Below, piece after piece: positions 8,039 to 16,826 of a DNA stretch of 64,000 nt (within the stretch, counting starts at the first letter, position 1; each line of letters opens with the position of its first letter). The DNA comes from an uncultured Eubacteriales bacterium (GTDB lineage Bacteria; Bacillota; Clostridia; Oscillospirales; Oscillospiraceae): positions 1 through 64,000 of the forward strand of contig CASFNR010000001.1 in NCBI GenBank assembly GCA_949296115.1, written 5' to 3'. A model generated the notes under the pieces. The model saw nothing but the letters and a program-made list of their open reading frames with translations. It was not told where the DNA came from and made no database searches. Position numbers and translations under genes: made by a program.

Positions 8039-8903
8039 GGAACAGATTCGGGAATACCGGACATACACGGAAACTTACCTGAAAACTATTTACGATCGCT
8101 TTCGGGGGGAGCCGCAGAAATTGCTGTTTGAAGCTGCCGAATACAGCCTTCTGGCCGGGGGAAAGCGGCTGCGTCCGGTCCTGGCTTTTGAATTCTGCCG
8201 CCTGTGCGGCCGTGATTGGAAGCTGGCAGCCCCGCTGGCCGCTGGAGTAGAAATGATTCATACCTACAGCCTGATCCATGATGACCTGCCATGCATGGAT
8301 AATGATGATTTTCGCCGGGGACGTCCCACCAATCACAAAGTGTTTGGAGAGGGAATGGCGGTTCTTGCCGGGGATGCTTTGCTGACAGATGCCTTTCTGA
8401 TGGCATCCTCCGCTGAAATTCCGGAGCCGTGGAGCATGTCGGATGCCGTTTCCCTCCTGGCGGAATGTGCCGGGTCTCTGGGAATGGTCGGGGGACAGGT
8501 GCTGGACATCATGAGCCAGGAACGGGAACTGACCGAACAAGAGGTGCTGGCTATCCAGTCCAGAAAAACCGGAAAGCTGATCAAAGCTGCCTGCTGCCTG
8601 GGGGCAATGGCAGGCGGGGCCACGCAGGCGCAATTCGATGCAGCGTCTCAGTTTGCAAATGATCTGGGCCTCGCTTTTCAGATTCGGGATGATATGCTGG
8701 ATGTTATCGGCACCCAGGAAGAGATGGGGAAGGGGGTAGGAACTGATCAGGATAAAAATACCTTTGTCCGTCTCTACGGTCTGGAAAAATGTGAAGAATT
8801 GGTCATAACCTTTACAAACCGGGCCATTTCTGCATTGACGCCATTTGGGGATGCCGAACTTCTGAAACAATTGGCGCTGGATCTGACGGCCCGTCGTACA
8901 TAG
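8028..8903 (+). CDS. ispA: Polyprenyl synthetase / farnesyl diphosphate synthase (IspA)
   Basis: A 291-aa trans-isoprenyl diphosphate synthase. First aspartate-rich motif HDDLPCMDNDDFRRG, GKRLRP near the N-terminus, second motif QIRDDMLDV. It condenses IPP with DMAPP/GPP to give FPP for quinone and undecaprenyl carriers. The xseB-ispA order is common in Firmicutes, usually followed by dxs; here dxs is absent and a DNA repair gene follows. Confidence 0.92.
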   Translation: MRPEEQIREYRTYTETYLKTIYDRFRGEPQKLLFEAAEYSLLAGGKRLRPVLAFEFCRLCGRDWKLAAPLAAGVEMIHTYSLIHDDLPCMDNDDFRRGRPTNHKVFGEGMAVLAGDALLTDAFLMASSAEIPEPWSMSDAVSLLAECAGSLGMVGGQVLDIMSQERELTEQEVLAIQSRKTGKLIKAACCLGAMAGGATQAQFDAASQFANDLGLAFQIRDDMLDVIGTQEEMGKGVGTDQDKNTFVRLYGLEKCEELVITFTNRAISALTPFGDAELLKQLALDLTARRT

Positions 8904-8905
8904 GT

Positions 8906-9598
8906 ATGAGATGCCAGAACTTGATCGCTCTGCTGATGGATCAGCGGGATGCGGATTACGGGAACTTTATGGCCCGTTTAATTCCCACCGTTTCTCCCGA
9001 AACCATTTTGGGCGTGCGCACGCCGCAACTGCGGCGGATTGCCCGGGAAATAGAGGATGGGGAGGTATTTCTAGAGAAACTTCCCCATACTTATTTTGAG
9101 GAAAATCAAATTCATGCGTTTCTTCTGGAAGGAAAAGGGGATTTTGACGAGGTGATTTCCTATGTGAATCACTTCCTGCCATGGGTTGACAATTGGGCGA
9201 CCTGCGATCAGCTTCGTCCTGGGGTTTTCTCTCGATACCGAGCAAAATTGCTGCCATATATCCACCAATGGCTTGCGTCAGAGCATCCCTATACGGTTCG
9301 CTTCGGAATCGAAATGCTGATGGTGCATTTTCTGTGTGCGGAATTCGAACCAGCATATCCAGAGCTGGTTGCGTCCGTGCATTCCGAAGAATACTATGTG
9401 AGAATGATGATCGCATGGTACTTTGCTTCCGGCTTGGCGGAACAATTTCACACATTTTACCCATACCTGGAGCAGCGGCGTCTGGAACCCTGGACTCATA
9501 GAAAAGCAATCCAAAAGGCAGTGGAAAGCAATCGAATTTCACCGGAGCAAAAGACGCTTTTGAAACAACTTCGAAGAACAAAACAAGGAGAAAAGTGA
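8906..9598 (+). CDS. DNA alkylation repair protein, AlkD-like
   Basis: A 230-aa protein built of HEAT-like helical repeats. GVRTPQLRRIAREI and the WVDNWATCDQL segment (with the Trp-Asp pair of AlkD-type glycosylases) place it in the DNA alkylation repair family. Such proteins remove N3/N7-alkylated bases or bind DNA non-enzymatically. It directly follows ispA and precedes an AEC transporter. Confidence 0.85.
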   Translation: MRCQNLIALLMDQRDADYGNFMARLIPTVSPETILGVRTPQLRRIAREIEDGEVFLEKLPHTYFEENQIHAFLLEGKGDFDEVISYVNHFLPWVDNWATCDQLRPGVFSRYRAKLLPYIHQWLASEHPYTVRFGIEMLMVHFLCAEFEPAYPELVASVHSEEYYVRMMIAWYFASGLAEQFHTFYPYLEQRRLEPWTHRKAIQKAVESNRISPEQKTLLKQLRRTKQGEK

Positions 9599-10507
9599 AT
9601 GCTGGATGTTCTGATACGCGCGGGCTGCTTTGTAGCAATCATTGTGCTGGGCTATTTTCTGAAAAAAATTGGATTTTTCAGGGAAGAGGATTTTACTGTT
9701 CTGTCCCGTATTACCCTTCGGATCACCCTTCCGGCTGCCATTATTGTAAGCTTTGGCGGAAAAGAAATTGACAGTTCCCTGCTGATGCTGGTGCTGCTGG
9801 CTGCCGGGTGCGGCTTGATTTACCTTGGAATTGGATATTTCGGAAATCTGCGGAACTCGAAGGAACGGCGGGCCTTTGAAATGCTGAATCTGCCGGGCTA
9901 TAATATCGGAACATTTGTGATTCCCTTTGCCCAAAGCTTTCTTGGACCAGTCGGTGTAATTGCGACCAGCATCTTTGATACCGGAAATTCGCTGATCTGC
10001 CTGGGCGGCGCCTACAGTTTGGCAAGGATGGTGCAGGAGGGGCAGAAGTTCTCGGTGAAACGCTTTGCCCAGTCACTGCTCCGGTCTGCTCCCTTTGTGT
10101 GCTATGTCATTATGCTTACCATGAACCTGGCGCGTATTTCGGTTCCTGGGCCTGTAATGTCCTGTGCAACCATTATCGGAAATGCCAATGCCTTTATGGC
10201 CATGCTGACCATTGGTGTTGGATTCAAGGTAGAGGCAGACCGTGAACAATTGGGAACAATGGCTCGCCTTTTGGCAATTCGTTATGGAATTGCGGCAGTG
10301 CTGGCGTGGGTATTCTATTTTTATCTGCCGTTTTCCCAGGAAGTCAGGCAGACACTGGTTATCTTGGTGCTGAGTCCAATCAGCTCGGCGGTTCCTGCGT
10401 TCACGGGAGAACTGAAGGGGAATGTGGGGCTTTCCAGTGCAATGAACTCCATTTCCATAGTAATCAGCATCGTGATTATTGTTACAATGCTGACGATTAT
10501 GCTGTGA
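9599..10507 (+). CDS. AEC family transporter (auxin efflux carrier type)
   Basis: A 302-aa protein with about ten membrane helices in two halves. The conserved NLPGYNIGTFVIPFAQSF segment in the middle and the C-terminal SPISSAVPAF/LSSAMNSISI segment are typical of bacterial AEC permeases for malate or other small anions. The substrate cannot be read from sequence. It is the last gene before a terminator. Confidence 0.85.
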   Translation: MLDVLIRAGCFVAIIVLGYFLKKIGFFREEDFTVLSRITLRITLPAAIIVSFGGKEIDSSLLMLVLLAAGCGLIYLGIGYFGNLRNSKERRAFEMLNLPGYNIGTFVIPFAQSFLGPVGVIATSIFDTGNSLICLGGAYSLARMVQEGQKFSVKRFAQSLLRSAPFVCYVIMLTMNLARISVPGPVMSCATIIGNANAFMAMLTIGVGFKVEADREQLGTMARLLAIRYGIAAVLAWVFYFYLPFSQEVRQTLVILVLSPISSAVPAFTGELKGNVGLSSAMNSISIVISIVIIVTMLTIML

Positions 10508-10584
10508 GGTCCTGGTGTTTTCCTGCAGGCACCGGGATGCGATGCTGTGTTCTTTGAATCCAAGTTGAGAATAGAATCCCCCTG

Positions 10585-10613
10585 TGAGCCGATTTTTTGC
10601 CGGCTCATTTTTG
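10585..10613 (+). terminator. Terminator after the AEC transporter
   Basis: Stem TGAGCCG / CGGCTCA followed by T-rich sequence. Confidence 0.85.
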
Positions 10614-10632
10614 TTTGCAGCAATGCAAATGA

Positions 10633-10661
10633 TTGCGAAAAAATGGTAACTATGATATTAT
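10633..10661 (+). promoter_or_regulatory. SigA-type promoter of the lipoprotein gene
   Basis: TTGCGA (10633-10638), a 17-base spacer and TATTAT (10656-10661), giving an 82-base leader to the ATG at 10744. Confidence 0.6.
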
Positions 10662-10743
10662 GAAAAAAAGAAGGGAACGTATGAAGATGACCCTCGCGGC
10701 CTCGGTAATGACAGTTATATTCAGATCAACCAGGAGGTGCAAC

Positions 10744-11604
10744 ATGAAGCGTCGATATCAAAATATGGGATTGGCTGCATTTTTAACCATTGCATTGACG
10801 ATGACAGGCTGCCAAACTGCCAATGAAGGGACTTCGGCGGAAACGACAGCCGCCATGCCATGGACTGAGACGGAAACAGTAGCACAAGTCTCTACACAGC
10901 CGACAGAGAGCACGCAATCACAGCATGATGAAGAAGCTTCTTCTGCGGAAATTCCTGCGGAAACAGTTGTGTGGATGGAGGAGGACGTGATTCCTGCCAG
11001 GGAAAGGAAAGCACAGCTTCCAAGCAGCATAGAGAATGGAAGAAATTTGGTAAAGAAGTTTTACGGAGACATTGTGATTGATGGCTCCCCGCAGAGTATT
11101 TCGCTGAACTATTACGAAGTGGGAACGAAGTGCTATTATGCGGAGCTGACGGTCGGAGATCAGGTATTTCAAATTCCTTTGGAAGAGATTTTCTGGCCGG
11201 AGACAGTGGAAACCGGCTTCCAGATTTGCGATGTTAATCAGGATGGGCATTCTGACATCGTCATTGAAGAGGGGATTATGGAGCAATTTCGCTTTGCCGA
11301 CTGTTTCGTATATGAACCTTCAAAGGGATTCGTAGAAGTGCCGGGGTTTTCTGGCCTGTATTCTCCAACTTGGTCGGAAGAGTCCAAAGTCGTAATCGAG
11401 GAGTGGAGTTCTCCAACCCTGCATGTCATCAATCGTTATTCCTTATCTGGAGCAGAGCTTGTCTTGCAAGAAAGCTTATCATGGAAGTATACAAACGGAG
11501 GAGTTCCACTTTACCGCCAGCAGAATCTGGTGAATGGTGAGATGGTTACCGTAGGAGAAAACATTTCTGAGACAGATATTGACTTGGAATATTGGTATTC
11601 CTGA
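10744..11604 (+). CDS. Putative lipoprotein with a calcium-binding-like repeat
   Basis: A 286-aa protein with a signal sequence and lipobox LTMTGC (Cys near residue 22), then a Thr/Glu-rich linker and a beta-rich domain. DVNQDGHSDIVIEEG is a VCBS/FG-GAP-like acidic loop; similar loops occur in two of the membrane anti-sigma proteins inside the downstream element. AGGAGG sits before ATG 10744, which decides the start over upstream in-frame codons. Function unknown; it is probably a surface protein. Confidence 0.7.
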   Translation: MKRRYQNMGLAAFLTIALTMTGCQTANEGTSAETTAAMPWTETETVAQVSTQPTESTQSQHDEEASSAEIPAETVVWMEEDVIPARERKAQLPSSIENGRNLVKKFYGDIVIDGSPQSISLNYYEVGTKCYYAELTVGDQVFQIPLEEIFWPETVETGFQICDVNQDGHSDIVIEEGIMEQFRFADCFVYEPSKGFVEVPGFSGLYSPTWSEESKVVIEEWSSPTLHVINRYSLSGAELVLQESLSWKYTNGGVPLYRQQNLVNGEMVTVGENISETDIDLEYWYS

Positions 11605-11717
11605 AGTGAGGGTGAGGAATATTTTACATAAATTCCATAGAATAAGAGATGCAACTAATAGTTGCTTAACTTTTATCTAAAATAGTTTTTAATTTTTTGA
11701 TTGAGCAGCTATGTGCA

Positions 11718-11763
11718 GAACCGTTCCCGACCACTATGCATTTGGTCGAGAACGGTTCTTATT
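11718..11763. terminator. Bidirectional terminator between the lipoprotein gene and cotJC
   Basis: A long hairpin (GAACCGTTC-CGACC ... GGTCG-AGAACGGTTC) with T-rich sequence on the plus side and A-rich sequence on the other. It separates the convergent genes. Confidence 0.8.
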
Positions 11764-11786
11764 TTATATAGCCTAAATGATATTTC

Positions 11787-12200
11787 TCATAGATCTATTG
11801 CGGGATTCATACTGTATACATTTTTCTGATTCAGTTTTTCCCGCAGCAGCTGAACCGCTTCCCCAAATCTTTGGAAGTGTACAATTTCCCGCTCTCGCAG
11901 GAATTTGATAACATCGTTTACATCCGGGTCGTCAGAAAGACGAAGAATGTTGTCATAGGTTACACGTGCCTTCTGTTCCGCTGCCAAATCCTCTGCCAGA
12001 TCAGCCATGGGGTCACCTTTGACTGCCATCATCCCGGTGCTGAACAGTGCGCCGGAAGCGGCATTTGGATAAACGCCCGCTGTGTGATCCACAAAGTAGG
12101 GTGCAAAGCCGGATTCCATGATCTGAGTATCCTTCAGATTTCGGGTGAGCTGGTGCACAATGGCGCCGACCATCTCCAGATGTCCCAATTCTTCTGTACC
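11787..12200 (-). pseudogene. cotJC: cotJC, 3' part (C-terminal two thirds), split by a 36-kb insertion
   Basis: This frame encodes the C-terminal about 135 residues of the spore-coat protein CotJC, a manganese-catalase (ferritin-like) family member. It contains TEELGHLEM, AAEQKARVTY and REIVHFQRF, which supply metal ligands. There is no N-terminus: upstream of GTEE the frame continues only briefly into unrelated sequence and meets a stop. The missing 64 residues lie at 48646-48838 on the same strand, and joining at GGTACAGAAG restores a 198-aa protein. I see no other defect, so it is better viewed as a split gene than as decay. Confidence 0.93.
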
Positions 12201-12223
12201 TACCTGCAGGTCAATTTGGAACC
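12191..12223. repeat. attL: core CTTCTGTACC plus element arm
   Basis: The core is 12191-12200. To its left is cotJC sequence; to its right is the element. The element arm CAATTTGGAACC (12212-12223) is an imperfect inverted match (9/12) of GGTGCCATTTTG at the other end (48631-48642). When the ends are joined, the axis falls on the CC at the end of the core. Confidence 0.8.
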
Positions 12224-12348
12224 AGAATCAACCCCCTTGCATTGCCAGAAAATATTTTCAGAAATGTATAATATGTTCTTAAGATTATAAATTCTATAAT
12301 AGATTTGCTTGACAAAACTGTCTGCTTGGAATAGACTATACTTGTCGG
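12201..12348. promoter_or_regulatory. Left end of the element with the blaI promoter
   Basis: An AT-rich stretch with TTGACA (12309-12314), a 17-base spacer and TAGACT (12332-12337). GACA-AAAC-TGTC (12311-12322) is a small dyad overlapping the -35 region and could be a BlaI operator. The same TTGACA-N17-TAGNCTAT layout recurs before the decayed blaI at 26646. Confidence 0.6.
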
Positions 12349-12378
12349 TTGATAACAGACAGAATGGAGGCATCCGTT

Positions 12379-12741
12379 ATGGAAGATTATAAACTGGGGC
12401 CGGTGGAATCACGGTTTGCTGATTTCATCTGGGAAGGAGCACCTATGTCCACCAAGGAGTTGGTGGACCTGTGCGCTGAGGAACTGCACTGGAAACGTAC
12501 AACCACCTATTCCATCCTGAAAAAACTATGCGAAAAGGGGTTCTTCAAGATGGAGAATAGCGTGGTTACGGTGCTGGTGTCCAAGGAGGAATACATTGCC
12601 CTGCAAAGTGAAAAATTCGTGGAGGAAATCTTCCGAGGTTCTCTTCCGGCGTTGGTTCTATCCTTTGGATCCCGGAAGAAGCTGAGCAAAGCGGAAATCG
12701 ACCAGCTGCAGGCCATCATCGACGGCATGAAGGAGGGATAA
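12379..12741 (+). CDS. BlaI/MecI/CopY family transcriptional repressor
   Basis: A 120-aa winged-helix protein. LGPVESRFADFIWEGAPMST and KRTTTYSILKKLCEKGFF are the family DNA-binding helices. BlaI-type repressors are cleaved after signalling by a membrane M56 protease, and the following gene encodes such a protease. GGAGG at 12366-12370 lies 8 nt before ATG 12379; the longer reading has no ribosome site. It likely represses its own operon. Confidence 0.9.
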   Translation: MEDYKLGPVESRFADFIWEGAPMSTKELVDLCAEELHWKRTTTYSILKKLCEKGFFKMENSVVTVLVSKEEYIALQSEKFVEEIFRGSLPALVLSFGSRKKLSKAEIDQLQAIIDGMKEG

Positions 12742-12742
12742 C

Positions 12743-13687
12743 GTGACGGACTTATTTTCCCAGGTGCTGAACATGAGCCTCACTGCCAGCGTGATGATTG
12801 TGCTGGTGATCCTGGCCCGGCTGGCGCTGATACGGGCGCCGAAAATCTATTCCTACACCCTGTGGTCTGTGGTTCTGTTCCGACTGCTGTGCCCCGTATC
12901 GCTGCCCTCTCCGGTTTCCCTGCTGGGAGCGATGGATGCTCCGGTAGCGGAGTCCGAGAGCAGGATCACAACTGTGGTATACTTCCAGCCAGAGACGCCC
13001 TTGCAGACGGTGAAGGGCACGGATCAGGAAGCTACTCAGTTCCCAACGGAAGAAAGCGACAGTACGGGAGCTATCTCGGAATTGGAACCCGTTTTCCATC
13101 ATACCGTTTCCTGGATGGAGGTTCTGTCCCCGATCTGGCTTGCCGGGGCAGCCGGCCTGTGCGTTTTGGGAGTGGGAAACTATCTCCGGTTCTGCCGGAA
13201 ACTGCGTTATGCCTGGAAGGTGAAGGGAAATGTATACCTGCTGGATCACATCGATACCCCATTTGCGGCGGGGATTCTCCGACCCAGGATCTATCTGCCC
13301 TCCGACCTGCCACGGGAGCAGGCAGCCTATATCATCGCCCACGAACGCTGTCACATTCGACGGCTGGACCTTCTGACCCGCGGGCTTTCTTTTGCGGCGC
13401 TGTGCCTGCATTGGTTTAATCCGCTGGTCTGGCTGGCCTTTGTCCTGTCCGGCCGGGATATGGAGATGAGCTGTGATGAGGCCGTGATCCGCCGTCTGGG
13501 ACCAAACATCCGCAGGGCCTATTCCCAGTCCCTGCTGAATCTGGCCTCCGGAGGACGACTGTTCCACGGCGCTCCCCTGGCTTTTGGGGAGGGAAATACC
13601 GGCAGCCGGATTCGCAATCTGGCCCGGTGGCGCAAGCCATTGTGTGCCTGGTGCTGTCGCTGGCCATACTGGCAGCCTGTGGATTGA
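12743..13687 (+). CDS. BlaR1-like M56 membrane metalloprotease, frameshifted
   Basis: A membrane zinc protease of the M56 (BlaR1/MecR1) family: N-terminal helices, a cytoplasmic protease domain with HERCH (HExxH) and the downstream SCDEAV, then GEGNTGSRIRNLARWRKP, which in relatives leads into the next membrane helix. Here the frame turns to a Trp/Cys-rich tail and stops. The expected helix (AIVCLVLSLAILAAC) is in the next frame, from about 13630. A small indel therefore separates the protease from its C-terminal sensor domain. It starts one base after the blaI stop. Confidence 0.8.
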   Translation: MTDLFSQVLNMSLTASVMIVLVILARLALIRAPKIYSYTLWSVVLFRLLCPVSLPSPVSLLGAMDAPVAESESRITTVVYFQPETPLQTVKGTDQEATQFPTEESDSTGAISELEPVFHHTVSWMEVLSPIWLAGAAGLCVLGVGNYLRFCRKLRYAWKVKGNVYLLDHIDTPFAAGILRPRIYLPSDLPREQAAYIIAHERCHIRRLDLLTRGLSFAALCLHWFNPLVWLAFVLSGRDMEMSCDEAVIRRLGPNIRRAYSQSLLNLASGGRLFHGAPLAFGEGNTGSRIRNLARWRKPLCAWCCRWPYWQPVD

Positions 13688-15237
13688 ATCCAGAGTTTTC
13701 CACAGCGGATACTGCTTCCTTGACAGAGTGGTCCCAGGAAGAAGCCATGGCCCGCTGTCGGGATGTACTGGAACAGGTTCAATCCAGTGAAGGCTATCAG
13801 ATTCTGACCTATCAGAAAAACTGGGGAGAGAGGGCGCTGAACGATACTTCCATGGCCGGATTCTGGAAATCCGGGGATAATTGGCTCTCAATGAATCGAA
13901 TTCCAACCGCTCCACCGGACAACGTCTATGCCTACTTGTATTGGGATGGAAGCTACTGGGACAACGAAACCACCTTCGGATTTGATGAAAATGGGTATCT
14001 TCTCTTGGAAAACAGAAATGCGGAGGAAGGCCGTGAAGCTCCAGAACCATGGCTGGCATCGTTCCAATGGTCGAACGAGAAAATCTCCCAGCTTTCCGTG
14101 GAAGATACCGCCCAGCAGAGAATCGTACATCTATATATGTCGGAACCTTACACGGAAGGCGATTGGGCGACGGAAGAGGGTTATTCCGTAGATTTTACAT
14201 TCGATATGGATGGCTCCTTTTCTCACGCTGCCACGACAATTGCGTTTTCCGATGAATACTATGGGGAATTTGGACTAATCCGCACCATGTATATCCAATC
14301 CCTGGAAGCATCCGCTGTGACAGCGGATATGGAAGCCTATCGCGAGGGAAGAAAGCCTGTCATGACCCGTGTCGACACGGAGGAATTGGGACAGATCAGC
14401 ACCGGAATCGGCAGCGATATCACAGAGTTTACAGATGGCGACAAGTCCGCTGTTTTTCATTTGAGCGGCTCCGTACCGGAATTGCCGGAAGCCACACCCT
14501 TCACAGTCAGAACCAGGGGGTTTACAGTAGAAGAGGCCCATGATATTGCGGAACTTGTGTTTCCGGCGGATGTGTCGACGGATATTCACCTCAGCCCGGA
14601 TAATCTCTCTATTCGCCGAAAGGACAACCTCCCCCTGCAATGGGAAGTGCCAACCCAGGAGCAAAGGGAATCTGCAATGGCGCAGGCACAAAGCATTCTG
14701 GACAGCATTGGGATGGGTCAGTGGAAGGTAACCGGTGTGACGGCGGTGCAGTATGGAGACGTCAACGTCCCGGAGTATGGACTGATTGTTCAGGCAAGTC
14801 TACTGCTCGATGGGCTGGAACTGGCTTCGGAAGGAAATGGTGCAGCCCTGCATTTCACGCCGGATGGGACGCTGGTGGAATTGTATTGTAATTCCGTGGT
14901 GGAAGCTGTGGAGAATACTGGGGCAGAATGGATGGAGCCGGAGGCCCTGATGGAGCGAGCGAAATCGGTTCTGGCATCCTATCCGGAAATTCAGACCTTT
15001 GGGAAAACAGCGGAGTACTCCGTGGAAATAACGGACATTGTCTGGGGCGGCACCCTGTCGGAGATGGACCAGCAATTGGGTACTTATGAATTCATTCCTT
15101 GCCTAATTCTCCGGGGAGACCTTCAATTTCATGGTCCGGAAGGACAGTATTTGTATGCAGACGTCCTAGGAACCCAGAACCGCTTGATTCTCAATGCCCT
15201 GGATGGAAGTATTTTATATCTGCGGCTTCCGGAATAA
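13627..15237 (+). CDS. Extracellular C-terminal part of the BlaR1-like protein (or separate lipoprotein)
   Basis: About 536 codons: a membrane helix with a lipobox-like LAAC, then a large extracytoplasmic region rich in acidic and aromatic residues, with no penicillin-binding motif that I can see. It overlaps the protease frame by about 60 nt. The best reading is that it is the rest of the M56 protein after a frameshift. As an independent gene it would begin at GTG 13627 without a clear ribosome site. Sensor specificity is unknown. Confidence 0.6.
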   Translation: MAQAIVCLVLSLAILAACGLNPEFSTADTASLTEWSQEEAMARCRDVLEQVQSSEGYQILTYQKNWGERALNDTSMAGFWKSGDNWLSMNRIPTAPPDNVYAYLYWDGSYWDNETTFGFDENGYLLLENRNAEEGREAPEPWLASFQWSNEKISQLSVEDTAQQRIVHLYMSEPYTEGDWATEEGYSVDFTFDMDGSFSHAATTIAFSDEYYGEFGLIRTMYIQSLEASAVTADMEAYREGRKPVMTRVDTEELGQISTGIGSDITEFTDGDKSAVFHLSGSVPELPEATPFTVRTRGFTVEEAHDIAELVFPADVSTDIHLSPDNLSIRRKDNLPLQWEVPTQEQRESAMAQAQSILDSIGMGQWKVTGVTAVQYGDVNVPEYGLIVQASLLLDGLELASEGNGAALHFTPDGTLVELYCNSVVEAVENTGAEWMEPEALMERAKSVLASYPEIQTFGKTAEYSVEITDIVWGGTLSEMDQQLGTYEFIPCLILRGDLQFHGPEGQYLYADVLGTQNRLILNALDGSILYLRLPE

Positions 15238-15590
15238 CACATAATCAAGACTGAAGTTTAAAAGCTCAGTATTTCATAGAAAAATATCTTTATTGGACCG
15301 TTGAATGGAAGCAGGTAAACGGAATATGACAGGAGCATGACCATTAGGGCTTACTCTCCCTACTTTTTGCCACAGCCAGCGCACAAAATGAATGCTGGTT
15401 CCAAGAATGTCTCGAGTATAACGGAATAACCTGAATTTTCTGTTGCAAAATGCAGTTTTCAGACTAAACTGGAAATCCATGCAAAAAAGTTAGCGAAAAC
15501 CACTGTTTTTGCGGTTTTCGCTAACTTTTTCTTTGACCCGATTTTTCAAAATTCTATTTTGCAGCAGGCCCTCTTGCACAACACGGGCAA
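15238..15590. other. Intergenic region without a recognisable gene
   Basis: A 353-base gap between the convergent M56 region and the GNAT gene. Apart from the strong hairpin at 15484-15535, I see nothing in it; a short minus-strand open frame here has no family features. Confidence 0.6.
15484..15535. terminator. Bidirectional terminator
   Basis: A perfect stem AAAAAGTTAGCGAAAAC / GTTTTCGCTAACTTTTT, with A and T runs on the two sides suiting convergent transcripts. Confidence 0.9.
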
Positions 15591-16058
15591 TTACCGCATT
15601 TGTGTTATATCTACCCATATTGCGGCATTGTTATTGAAAACATGTTCTAAGGAGTCATAAAAACGTTTCGCTTCTTCGTTGGTGGAGGTTAAAACAATCA
15701 GCGATGAGATTCCTTTTTCCTTTAAATCATTTTTTAATTTGTTCATCAAGACTCTGGCCACACCTCTGTGCCGATGGTCTTTTAAAACACAGATCCAATC
15801 CAAATAAGCTGAACTTATCTGGCCGTCAAATCGTGAAATGATCGGCGAAGCATCGATCCTGCCAATGACGTTATCCTCTTCCATCGCAAGATACGTAATG
15901 GCTTCCTTAAATGTTGGGTCATCGAAAGAACGCATTAATGCCCTTTCGTAATCGTCGTCGATACTCCAAAAATATGTTTCAGGCTCCTGTAGTCTGAGGG
16001 CCTTTTCAAAGGCAATTACCTTGGAAATGTCCTCTTTTTCAAATCTTTTGATATGCAT
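15591..16058 (-). CDS. GNAT family N-acetyltransferase
   Basis: A 155-aa single-domain GNAT. The acetyl-CoA loop is DHRHRGVARVLMNKL (about residues 92-106), followed by the beta5 strand SLIVLTSTN and EEAKRFYDSL, both characteristic of the fold. The substrate is unknown. It is the last gene of a minus-strand group of small enzymes (15.6-18.0 kb). Confidence 0.85.
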   Translation of the reverse strand: MHIKRFEKEDISKVIAFEKALRLQEPETYFWSIDDDYERALMRSFDDPTFKEAITYLAMEEDNVIGRIDASPIISRFDGQISSAYLDWICVLKDHRHRGVARVLMNKLKNDLKEKGISSLIVLTSTNEEAKRFYDSLEHVFNNNAAIWVDITQMR

Positions 16059-16091
16059 ACTCTTTATTTCACCTTCCTTTTAGATGGAAAA

Positions 16092-16814
16092 TCAATGATT
16101 GTCGATAGTTTCTTTTGCTATTTGATCAAAGGCATTGGTTACATTTTTCCCAACCATAATGGAGGTTAAAGTATCACCATCCAGTTGACGTGGTAAATAT
16201 TGCCATAACCCTTCCGCAAAAGAGCGGTGTCCGGCTTCCGTGAAGTGGACCCCATCAAAGGCCAGGGATACGTTCCACAGTCCCGCATCTGCGAAGAAGA
16301 TGTGCATCTTTCGGGCCAAATCCTGATATGACTCCGCCAGCATTCGAGATTCCTCCAGAAGCGCCTGCCCGGTCACCCAGGTGCCGGACTGCATAGGAGG
16401 CGGGGCGATGAGCAGAATCGGGGGGCAGCGGGGGTGGAGGTGCCGCAGAAATTCTTCCATTCGGGATGCGGCCTCCTGGGCGGTGGCTCCTTGAAGAATA
16501 TCATTGGTTCCCAGCATCACTGCGATAAGACTTGGCGAGGTTCGGGCAATCAGCTGTTCTGCCTGCTGATATTGGAGAACCGTTCGGGGAATTTCCCTGC
16601 CGTTCTGTCCTGCGTTCAGGATTGTCCAGCCAGTTTTCTTGGACAGGATGTCAAGCCACCTGTCCTCCTCTTGGTATCGGTCTGCGAAAAAGCCCCTTGG
16701 GTCATAGCCATAGGTATTGGAATCTCCAAAGCACAGCATTACCCGGGGATTCCTATGGAATGGTTCCATTTTGTTTTTCTCCATAGAATCGTTTTCTTTC
16801 ATTTCCATCGACAC
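16092..16814 (-). CDS. SGNH/GDSL-type hydrolase
   Basis: An approximately 230-240-aa esterase of the SGNH fold. Block I is CFGDSNTYGYDPRG with the nucleophile Ser, block III is MLGTNDI, and block V is DGVHFTEAGH with the catalytic Asp and His. There is no signal peptide, so it is probably a cytoplasmic esterase or lipase-like enzyme. The start is uncertain between the first Met and internal ones near residues 3-16. It lies between GyrI-like and GNAT genes on the same strand. Confidence 0.88.
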   Translation of the reverse strand: MSMEMKENDSMEKNKMEPFHRNPRVMLCFGDSNTYGYDPRGFFADRYQEEDRWLDILSKKTGWTILNAGQNGREIPRTVLQYQQAEQLIARTSPSLIAVMLGTNDILQGATAQEAASRMEEFLRHLHPRCPPILLIAPPPMQSGTWVTGQALLEESRMLAESYQDLARKMHIFFADAGLWNVSLAFDGVHFTEAGHRSFAEGLWQYLPRQLDGDTLTSIMVGKNVTNAFDQIAKETIDNH

Positions 16815-16826
16815 AGATTTTGACGG

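Noticed and set aside
11787..12200. cotJC fragment as an ordinary decayed pseudogene
   Set aside because: The missing N-terminal part is present intact at 48646-48838 on the same strand, and joining at the 10-bp repeat restores the frame exactly; decay would not leave this.
12752..14059. 435-codon open frame on the minus strand over the M56 protease
   Set aside because: The plus frame has the HExxH protease signature and follows blaI by one base; the minus frame lacks any family feature.
15274..15480. Small minus-strand open frame in the gap after the M56 region
   Set aside because: No ribosome site or family resemblance; rejected as a gene.
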